This document shows, one piece after another, positions 1 through 8,000 of a stretch of DNA of 19,108 nucleotides. The notes below the pieces were generated by a model, which saw nothing but the letters and a program-made list of their open reading frames with translations, did not search any database and had not been told where the DNA came from. This DNA is from Ophiosphaerella korrae (lineage: Eukaryota; Ascomycota; Dothideomycetes; Pleosporales; Phaeosphaeriaceae). Position 1 is the first letter of the stretch, and every line of letters begins with the position of its first letter. The stretch is taken from NCBI GenBank assembly GCA_028456385.1, contig JALNQF010000621.1:1-19108 (forward strand), read 5' to 3'. The position numbers and the translations under genes were made by a program.

Positions 1-389
1 AAAAGGTATAGTTAGTATAGAAAAATATTAAGAGTAAGAGACTAAGCTTAAAACTAGACTACGTTAAGATAGGACTATATAAAATTAAGAAAGAAGTTAC
101 GCTAGTTATATTTAAATTAAAACTACTAAATAAAATAAAGATATACCTAACTTTCTACGTAGTACTACTTAAGATAGTACTATAAAACGTAGAACTACTA
201 GTATATAAAGTAGACACGTATAGAGAATAAGAAGAATAAGAAGTTAAAGAAATTTTAGTATACTAGTTCTATAATAGCAAAAACTACTACCTAGTAAAAT
301 AGATAGGTATAGACAAAAAAAGATAACTATAGGAAGAAATATAGGAACTAGAAAACAATCTTAACTACTCTAAGAAACTAGAGGACTTC
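1..389 (+). pseudogene. Gypsy pol remnant: integrase C-terminus and chromodomain
   Basis: Frame 3 (codons starting at positions divisible by 3) encodes the end of a Ty3/Gypsy Pol polyprotein. Near 50-90 it reads KLDYVKIGLYKI, the usual integrase C-terminal block (family consensus like KLDYKKIGPF). Near 120-170 it reads KIYLTFYVVLL, matching the I-H-P-x-F-H-V-S-L-L block. Codons 240-389 (about 50 residues) are a chromodomain: EVKEILVY then FYNSKNYYLVK, an IG turn and an acidic ending. In active chromoviruses this tail directs integration to methylated H3K9 chromatin (family knowledge). Stops replace expected Gln and Trp codons, for example the Trp after YLVK. Inactive. Confidence 0.88.
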
Positions 390-394
390 TAAAA

Positions 395-1058
395 TTAAAA
401 CCCTCTAGAACGCCTAGTAGTAAACTAAGAGAACTAATATTACTATTACTAGATAAAGAAGTAATAAGAGTACCTAACGCAAGACCTACTATAGTAACAC
501 TAAATACTTTATCTAAGTCTAGCTTAGCTTCTAGAGCTACTAACTATATAGCTAATTTCTTATTATTTAGCGCCTTTATCTTATAAAGATAAAAGAGATA
601 AGCTTAATTCTTTACTAGCTTACTCTATACAAGCTCTTAGATCTACTTACGCTTAGCTTTAGCCTCTATAATTTAAGATAGTAATTTCTCTTAAGCCTAG
701 TTAATAGCTCTCTCTATTATTATTAAGCCTAGATATAAAAATAAGTATAATAAATATATACTCTATAAGAGAGATACTAGATATATTATAAGAACTATAA
801 ACGTTTATATAAATATATACCTTATAAGCTCTATTATTATTTATAGAAACTATATAAAGAGAGTACTTAGGATTTAACTTAGAGGAAATATAATAAGAAT
901 AAGGAAATATTTTAACACTATTACGTAATACGTAATTAGTAAGAAGATATTAATAATATATAAAAAAAGTAACTATAGAGAGTAATAAAGAACTAGAAAT
1001 TCATAAAGAAAGTAAGTTAATAACTTTAGCTCTAGGATAGATAAACAAAGACTTACTT
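395..1058 (+). pseudogene. Element A 3' tail with a possible downstream reading frame
   Basis: About 660 nt separate the chromodomain from the polypurine tract. The pol frame can be read further with many stops. A second frame, offset by 209 nt from the chromodomain Val-Lys-Glu codon (codon at 452), reads LLDKEVIRVP, then SKSSLASRATNYIANFLL, then LRLALASI, and near its end YRE-stop-RTRN. Elements B and C show comparable residues in the same frame at exactly the same 209-nt offset. I do not recognise the protein. It may be a small third ORF, an extension of Pol, or non-coding 3' sequence whose similarity is purely at the DNA level. RIP has removed any start codon. Confidence 0.35.
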
Positions 1059-1072
1059 AAAAGAAGAGATAG
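1059..1072 (+). promoter_or_regulatory. Polypurine tract of element A
   Basis: A purine run, AAAAGAAGAGATAG with a single T, sits directly before the LTR start. This is where LTR retrotransposons prime plus-strand DNA synthesis. B has a cleaner version (AGAAGAGGGGATAG) and C has AGAAGAGAGAATAG in the same place. Confidence 0.6.
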
Positions 1073-1503
1073 TATTATAATAGTAACAAGAGAAATATAG
1101 ATAGAACTAATTAGCCCTATAACTAAAGGATTAAGTTCTTACAAATATAAAGAATACGAACTTAATTAGGAAACTATATATAATTAGGATACCTAAGAGT
1201 AATCTATAATCTATAGACTCTTAGCATTAATAGATTATAGATTAAGGTAATCTATAATCTATTATTCTTAGTAGTAATAGATTAATAGATTAAGACAAGT
1301 ATATAGTTAGTAGCGATGCGTATTATTAAGATAGTATTAGTAATTTAATTATTAACTATAAGTAATAATATAAAGATAGTTATAAAACATCTTCTATTAT
1401 TTATAGCCTATTATAGATTATAATACAAGCTTTTGTTATTACCTTATAATCTACTAATACCTATCTAGGCTATTAGGAAGTTAACCCTAGTAAGCTAGTA
1501 ACA
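1073..1503 (+). repeat. 3' LTR of element A (431 bp)
   Basis: The boundaries come from comparing four LTR copies. The consensus start is TGTTAYGATAGTAACAAG, here RIPped to TATTATAATAGTAACAAG. The end is GCTAGTAACA. The termini form the inverted repeat TGTTACGA/TCGTAACA, best preserved in B's right LTR. The LTR matches B's right LTR over its whole length and includes the hairpin at 1228-1264 that B's left LTR lacks. The flank at 1504 is ATTTA. Confidence 0.85.
1228..1264. repeat. Perfect 17-bp inverted repeat inside the LTR
   Basis: The arm TAATAGATTATAGATTA (1228-1244), a 3-nt AGG loop, and its exact complement (1248-1264) form a hairpin in the LTR. B's right LTR carries it at 10698-10734 with two transitions in one arm. 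Additional copies of the AATCTATAATCTAT motif flank it (1201-1214). Its role is unknown; in LTRs such repeats may bind a regulator or simply be a repeat-expansion product. Confidence 0.85.
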
Positions 1504-1576
1504 ATTTAACGTTATTAAATACTTAGTTACTTTTTTAGGTTTATTTAGCGTAGTAGAGTAGAGCTACTATATAATA
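1504..1576 (+). repeat. 73-bp direct repeat, copy 1
   Basis: This segment is repeated at 1897-1969 with only a few transitions; copy offset is 393 nt, a multiple of three. It begins exactly where element A's LTR ends. Copy 2 is continuous and in frame with the decayed Harbinger transposase that follows, so copy 1 looks like a displaced duplicate of the transposase N-terminal region, or the edge of a second copy of that element. It contains the 12-mer GTTATTAAATAC, whose complement lies at 1579-1590. Confidence 0.75.
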
Positions 1577-1896
1577 TAGTATTTAATAACAACTACGCTG
1601 TATATAGAGTAGGTTAAGCTAAGTACATTAGTTTAACCCTACTAATAGCTAGTTAGCCTAGCTAGCTAGTAGAGACTAGGCTAAGATAGGGCGCCTCTAA
1701 GCTACTAAGGATATACGCTAGAACTATTATAAGCTACTAGAAGGTCTAGTATTACTACTTGTTGTAGTCTAGCGCCTAAGGACATACACTATAGGGAAAA
1801 GAGATATTATTACGCTATAGGCTATAGTAGGCTATAGCTATATAAAGCGTAAGTAAGGGTAAGGGCCCTTAGGTAATATATACTATTCTACTCCTG
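1577..1896. other. Unassigned 320-bp spacer between the 73-bp repeats
   Basis: This spacer is visibly more GC-rich than its surroundings (for example GGGCGCC and GGGCCC motifs) and has several CTAG/GCTAG runs. A TATA-like string TATATAAAG lies at 1839-1847, followed by a G-rich stretch. Those features would suit an LTR or promoter fragment, but no TG...CA ends or coding frame could be recognised. It may be insertion material or half of a 393-bp duplicated unit. Confidence 0.35.
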
Positions 1897-2901
1897 TATT
1901 TAACGTTATTAAATACTTAGTTACCTTTTTAGGTTTATTTAGCGTAGTAGAGTAAAGCTACTATATAATACTTACTTATAAACTAAAGTTACTTCTATAA
2001 AGTTCTATAAGCGTTACTCTATCTTTATAAAGAGCTAGTTCTACTACTTAAACTTAATATACTAATAGTTATACTTAAAAACCCTAAATAGTTTCTATTT
2101 TTTTAACATTATATTAGAGTACTAGATAAGACTTAATTTTATATATATATACTAGCTAGTAAGTAAAAGTAATTTTATAATTATTATAGTAAGTTAACTT
2201 AAAATATACTAGCTATAGTTAACTTTAAGATAAACTTTATCTACGTTTTACTAAGATAAGAAGGCTCTACTTATAATAAGAGAGTACTAGCTAATACCTA
2301 ATTAAAAGGCTTTAATATACTAAGTAAAAAATACTTTCTAGCTAATATTAGCTATAAAAATAGTAAGATATTACTTATACTATACTACTCTATAAAGTAT
2401 TATTTAAAAGAAATTAGTTAAGCTAGAGCTATACTAGTAGATAAGTATAAGCTCTTTAACTTTTAGTATTTAAGTTTCTATAATATTATAGAGTAAACTT
2501 TTAGTATTTTTAAATATTAATAGAAGATTTTTAACTAGCTATATAAGTTTAGTATATAAACTTAAGTATAGTTAGTATATACCTAGGTAGTACTATATAA
2601 CTTTATTAACTTATATTAAAAAGATACTATTAATACTAATTTTAAGGCCCTAGAAATATATACTAATAAAGAGCTTAAGATAGTATAAAGAGATATTAAA
2701 AATAAGTAGAATTTAAAACTTTCTAAGAGTAAAATAAATAAGTAGATAAAAGAGTAGCGTAAAGCTATTATAATAAAGATATAAGAGTTATACTATAAAG
2801 CTATAAAGTAAGTAGTACTATAGAGTTATAATTTTATATAGTAATTAGATAAAAACTTTTATCTAACTTAGATACTTAATACTATACTAAAAAAGTTATA
2901 A
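1897..2901 (+). pseudogene. Decayed PIF/Harbinger-type DDE transposase
   Basis: One frame (codons at positions 1 mod 3) runs from about 1920 to the stop at 2899 with only RIP-type stops. Early it reads FYKVL-stop-ALLYLYKELVLLLK, as in the N-terminal region of fungal Harbinger transposases. From 2200 it reads NILAIVNF, then GSTYNKRVL (2263, compare GSxHDxRVL), then KGFNIL, FLANISY (compare LADAGY), YYLKE, NIIE-stop-TFSIFK (2482, compare NVIERxFGVLKRRF) and LVYTxVVLYNFI (compare LVYALxALHNFI). This block order is that of the DDE_Tnp_4 endonuclease. Catalytic Asp codons appear changed to Asn. The end (2640-2900) is Lys/Glu-rich and probably helical. No terminal inverted repeats or TWA target duplication were found. 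Inactive. Confidence 0.75.
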
Positions 2902-2923
2902 TTCTTAGCGCTTAAAAGCTTCT

Positions 2924-3044
2924 AGTAACTTTAGTAGTAGTAGCGTCTATATATAGTATAAACTAGTTAGTATTTACTAGAAAACTTCTAGTAAATACTA
3001 ACTAGTTTATACTATATATAGATACTACTACTACTAAAGCTACT
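2924..3044. repeat. Near-perfect palindrome: 59-bp arms, 3-nt loop
   Basis: The left arm at 2924-2982 and right arm at 2986-3044 are reverse complements at 56 of 59 positions, with an AAC loop at 2983-2985. The three mismatches are all transitions: one where the left arm has GTAAC against GTAGC, and two where it has GCG against GTA. The palindrome lies just after the end of the transposase frame and before the convergent frame on the other strand. It would form a long cruciform or RNA hairpin. It could be a convergent terminator, a nested inverted duplication or a small foldback element. Confidence 0.92.
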
Positions 3045-3235
3045 TACTATAAAAGTAAAAGTAAAAGCTCTAAGTAACTATTTCTAGAGAGCTTATATAT
3101 AATATATATATAATAATAGAGCTAAAATATAGTACTAGAATAAGTATTATTATAAATAGATATAGTTATTTATATAATTTAGTAGTAATATATATTTTAT
3201 ATAAACTATTTACCTATCTATATATTTATATATAC

Positions 3236-3936
3236 TATTAGCTAGCTAGTTAGTAGTTTAACTTAGTAATTTTAGTAATTTTAATACTAAAACTTTATCT
3301 TTATACTACTTTACTACTACTATTAACTTATTAAAGCTATACTTATTATAGTTCTTTTCTTTTAGCTTACTATAGCTATTTTCTAACTTCTTTTTTACTT
3401 AAATTTTATAATAAGCTAGTAAAAATAAAGTAAACTTATATGCTATAAATATACTAGAAAGCTAGTTAGAGAGTAAGTCTAAAATTAAATATAAGTAACC
3501 TAAAAGCTTTTTATATTAAGTTCTAAATAGCTACTACTATTTTTTTAAGCTATTAAGAAAACTAGTTAGTTAAAGTAAACTTTTTACTTTATTAAACTTA
3601 TACTAAAGACTTAGTTATAGTATATATATACTAAATAGGCATCTTTTTATAAAAGCTACTATAGTACTATAGCTTTTTTAACTTAACTAACTCTAATATA
3701 TTATTACTAGTAATTATATTATTAATAGATAAAGCTAAGTTACTATTTATAAAAATACTCTTAAATAAAATTTATAGTAGCTTTTTATTTTTAAAGTATA
3801 AGTTTTTAAACTTATAAGTATATTTATATATATTAAAGTAAGCTTTAAGTACACTAGCGTTACTAGTTACTAGCCTATCTAGGCTAATCCTAAAGCTAGA
3901 CTAACTTTTTAGCTCTACTTATACTTTATAGTCTCT
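3236..3936 (-). pseudogene. Unassigned decayed reading frame opposite the transposase
   Basis: Read on the minus strand from 3936 down, one frame gives RDYKV, SFRISLDRLVTSNASVLKAY, then YKFKNLYFKNKKLL, then ILELVKLKKL, YYSSFYKKMPI, SKKFTLTN, and a Lys/Arg-rich end (SKKEVRK, AKRKEL) down to about 3240. Stops fall where Gln or Arg would be expected, as in the recognised pseudogenes, which supports real ancestry. I do not recognise a domain. PIF/Harbinger elements commonly carry a second gene for a Myb/SANT-like protein, often in the opposite orientation; that is one candidate, inferred from context only. Alternatives are a chance frame in an AT-rich repeat. Confidence 0.35.
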
Positions 3937-3960
3937 CTTAAGGTTATTATACTTATTTTT

Positions 3961-4344
3961 TGTTATAGGCTTACTAGGGTTAACTTCTTAATAGCCTAGG
4001 TAGGTATTAGTAGATTATAAAGTAATAACAAAAGCTTATATTATAATCTATAATAAGCTATAAATAATAAAAGATGTTTTATAACTATCTTTGTATTATC
4101 GCTTGTAGTTAATAATTAAATTACTAATACTATCTTAATAATACGCACTACTACTAACTATATACTTATCTTAATCTACTAATCTATTACTACTAAGAGT
4201 CTATAGATTATAGATTACTTTTAAGTATCCTAATTATATATAGTTTTTTAATTAAGTTTGTATTCTTTATATTTATAAGAACTTAATCCTTTAGTTATAG
4301 AGCTAATTAGTTCTATCTATATTTCTCTTATTACTATTATAATA
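3961..4344 (-). repeat. 3' LTR of element B (384 bp)
   Basis: Starts TGTTATAGGC (plus strand) and ends at ATAATA, the RIPped complement of the TGTTACGATAGTAACA start. It lacks 47 bp present in the right LTR and in A's LTR: here one CTAAG (4193-4197) stands where the right LTR has two (10691-10695 and 10738-10742) bracketing the hairpin. It keeps fewer CpA/TpG sites than the right LTR. Confidence 0.85.
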
Positions 4345-4360
4345 CTATCCCCTCTTCTAG
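4345..4360 (-). promoter_or_regulatory. Polypurine tract of element B
   Basis: On the minus strand the 16 bases before the LTR read CTAGAAGAGGGGATAG. It is the cleanest polypurine tract of the three related copies and fixes the internal edge of the 3' LTR. Confidence 0.7.
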
Positions 4361-5027
4361 GTAGGTCTTTATTTATCTATCCTAGAGCTAAAGTTATTAG
4401 CTTACTTTCTTTATTAATTTCTAGCTCCTTATTACTCTTTATAGTTACTTCTTCTATACGTTATTAATATCTTCTTACTAATTACGTATTACGTAATAGT
4501 ATTAAAATATTTCCTTATTCTTGTTATACTTCCTCTAAGTTAAATCCTAAGTACTCTCTTTATATAGTTTCTATAAATAATAGTAGAGCTTATAAAGTGT
4601 ATATTTATATAAATATTTATAGTTCTTATAACGTATCTAGTATCTCTCTTATAAAGTATATATTTATTATACTTATTTTTATATCTAGGCTTAATAATAA
4701 TAGGAAGAGCTATTAACTAGGCTTAAGAGAAATTACTATCTTAAATTATAGAAGCTAAAGCTAAGTATAAGTAGATCTAGGAGCTTATATAGAGTAAGCT
4801 AGTAGAGAATTAAGCTTATCTCTTTTATCTTTATAAGATAAAGGTACTAAATAATAAGAAATTAGCTATATAGTTAGTAGCTCTAGAAGCTAAGCTAGAC
4901 TTAGATAAAGTATTTAGTGTTGCTATAGTAGGTCCTATATTAGGCACTCCTATTACCTCTTTATCTAGCAATAGTAATATTAGTTCTCTTAGTTTACTAC
5001 TAGGTATTCTAGAGGGTTTTAACTTTA
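4361..5027 (-). pseudogene. Element B 3' tail with a possible downstream reading frame
   Basis: This is the counterpart of the tail in A. The alternative frame starts 209 nt after the chromodomain Val-Lys-Glu (codon at 4963-4965) and reads LLDKEVIGVP, then SKSSLASRATNYIANFLL, with LALASI later, almost the same as A. As A and B are close relatives, this adds little beyond confirming absence of indels. No domain recognised. Confidence 0.35.
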
Positions 5028-8000
5028 GAAGTCCTCTAGTTTCTTAAAGTAGTTAAGATTATTTTCTAGTTCCTATATTTCTTCCTATAGTTGTCCTTTT
5101 TCGTCTATACCTATCTATTTTACTAGGTAGTAGTTCCTACTATTATAGAACTAGCGTACTAGGATTTCTTTAACTTCTTATTCTTTTTATTCTCTATACG
5201 TATCTACTTTATACACTAGTAGTTCTACGTTTTATAGTACTATCTTAAGTAGTACTACGTAGAAAGTTAGGTATATCTTTATTTTATTTAGTAGCTTTAA
5301 TTTAAATATAACTAGCGTAACTTCTTTTTTAATTTTGTATAGTCCTATCTTAACGTAGTCTAATTTTAAACTTAGTCTCTTACTCTTAATGTTTTTTCGT
5401 ACTAACTATACTTTTTCTCTTTTTCTAAATTAAGGTCTCTCTTTATATTTCTTATTATAGTACTTTACTATTTAATTATATAGGAATTCTATATCCTATC
5501 TTAATTACTTATATATGTTTTTAAGTCTATTAGCGAAGTTTTCTCCTTTTAGAAACTAAGATATCTCTAGTCTTAGTATTCTATATATACTAAGGTTAAA
5601 TCTATAGTTTATAAAGAAGAGTAATACTCTTATTATCTTATTCTTTACGCTATTATATACTAACTATACTATAGGTAGTAACTATACCTAATTATTCTAG
5701 TTATAGTTAAGATAGTATCTTAGGTACTATTCTACTATCTAGTTTATTCTTTCTAATTGTTTATCTATTTATAAGTAGTATGTAGTAGATATTACGTATT
5801 TAATTCCTAATTATACTATTATCGTTCCTTATAGTTTTAATATAAATCTTATATCTCTATCTATAATAATCTTATCTAGTAGTCTATATTAACTAATTAT
5901 AGTTCCTAGAACCTAGTATATAGTAACTTCTATTCTACTTTTTTCTTTATATAGTCTAAAGTATAAGTATTTTATAAGTTTATCTACTATTATTAGGATT
6001 CTATTATACTTAACTCCTAATATTAAGTCTTTTAACTTAGGTAGTTTTGTAATAAAATCTATTATAATAACTCTCTATAGTTATTCTAGTACTTCTACTA
6101 GTTATAGCTTCTTGTATAGTATATATCTACTATACTTATTCTTCTAGTATTCTATATAATCTTGTAGTACTTCTATTACTAGTTGTCTTACTCTTAGGAT
6201 ATAATAATCTCTTAGTAGTCTATCTAGTATTTTGTTAATTCCTTAATATCTATATACTAGTAGTTTATAGAACTATTATATAAATTCTCTTTATATTTTT
6301 CCTAGAATATACGTTTTTCTATAGGCTCTTGTAAGACTTTCTTAGATTTTAAGTTTCTCTATTTCTTTAGGGGCTTTTCTTATTTCTTTCTAAATCTATT
6401 TGTCTAGCTCGCTACTCTTTCTTTTAAGTGTTGTAGCTATTTTAGGTATATTTAAGACTAAATATCTTTCTTTGTTTTTAACTAGAACTATACTAGTAGC
6501 GCTTACTTCTTTCTATAAGTCTAGTCTTCTACTAAGGGCGTCTATAAATTAGTTATCTTTTTCTTTTATATATATAATTTCTATATTAAATATTAATAGG
6601 AATTCCTACTATTTTATATATTATTATATTAGTTCTTTATTTAGTATAAATCTTATAAGATTCCTATAGTCTATATAGACCTTTATTTAGTATTTTACTC
6701 TTTATAGGTATACTCTCTATTATTTAAATACTTTATAGATTACTAGTATCTTTTTGTTATAAATTAGATAGTTAAGCTCTACTAGCTTTATTTTCTTAGA
6801 GAAGTATTTAACTAAATATTCTTTCTTAGTCTTTAGGTCTTCTTGTATTAGTACTATTCTATAGACTAAATTAGATACGTCTATTTTTACTATTACTAGT
6901 AGGTCTAGGTTATATATTCTAATAACTAGGTTTTCTATAAACTTCTTTTTAATCTTCTTAAATACTTTATTGTATTCCCTTATCTATTTAAATAGTATAT
7001 CCTTTTTTATAAGCTTTGTTATTAGTTCTATATCTTTAGACTATCTTACTATTAACTTTTTGTAAAAGTTAGCTAGGCTATAAAATTATTGTACTTCCTT
7101 TAGGTTCTTAGGTATTAGCTATTTATTAATTAATCTAATTTTTTCTAGATTAATCTTGATTTTTCCTAGTTTAATAATAAATCTAAGGAAGTCTATTTCC
7201 TTTATATAGAATTTATATTTTCTTATTTTAAAGAATAGTTTACTTTCTACTAGTTTTTCTAGCACCTTATATATATACTATACGTGTTCTTCTTCTATTT
7301 CTAAGAATATAAAGATATTATCTAGGTATACAAATATAAATATATCTAAGTACTCTCTTAGTACTATATTTATTCTTTCTTAGAAAGCTACTAGTACGTT
7401 TATTAAGCTAAAGGGTATAACTAGGTATTTATATAGTCTATATTATATTCTAAACGCTATTTTCTATTTATTACCTTTCTTAATTCTAATCTAGTAGTAG
7501 GCGTTCTAGATATCTAGTTTTATAAAGATTCTTGCTTTCTATAGTCTATCTTATATTACGTCTATTTATAGTAAGGGATATTAGTTCTTATTTATAATTG
7601 CGTTAGTTTTTCTAAAGTCTATATAAGGTCTTTTATTACTTATTCTTTTTTTATCTATAAATATAAGTCTATATACTACTAAAGACTTAGATTCTTATAT
7701 CTATCTTTTCTTTAGTGCGTTTTTAATAAACGTTTATTTAATCTTAGATTCTTCTTCTATTTTTCTATAAACTAGGCTCTATCTTACGTCTTTATCTTCT
7801 TTTAGATCTATTACTAAATCTTATAGTTAGTATTTTAGAAGGTAATCTTTAGGTTCTATAAGCTATTTTTCTTATTTTTTATATTCTTCTAGGAATTCTC
7901 CTTTATATATAACTATATTAGCTTTTAATATTACTTTTTTAGGGTAGCTAATTCTACCTATTCTTTAATTAATTCTTAGGTTAGTTATCTATAACTATAG

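Larger units (their letters stand above)
1..1503 (+). mobile_element. Element A: 3' end of a RIP-decayed Ty3/Gypsy chromovirus
   Basis: This is the 3' part of an LTR retrotransposon whose 5' part lies beyond the window start. In order it holds the integrase C-terminal domain, a chromodomain, a 3' tail, a purine-rich tract at 1059-1072 and one LTR. It aligns base for base, inverted, with element B: the distance from the first base to the LTR is 1072 nt here and 1072 nt in B (5416 down to 4345). Differences are almost all C/T or G/A transitions. CpA is nearly absent. The same family as B is clear from both LTR and protein. No target-site duplication can be tested because the 5' end is outside. 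Confidence 0.9.

Noticed and set aside
1511..1590. 12-bp inverted repeat GTTATTAAATAC/GTATTTAATAAC as MITE termini
   Set aside because: Only 80 bp apart, one arm overlaps the 73-bp repeat, and no target duplication is visible; too weak in TA-rich sequence.
1839..1847. TATA box promoter
   Set aside because: TATATAAAG-like strings are expected everywhere in this TA-saturated sequence; no start or transcript evidence.
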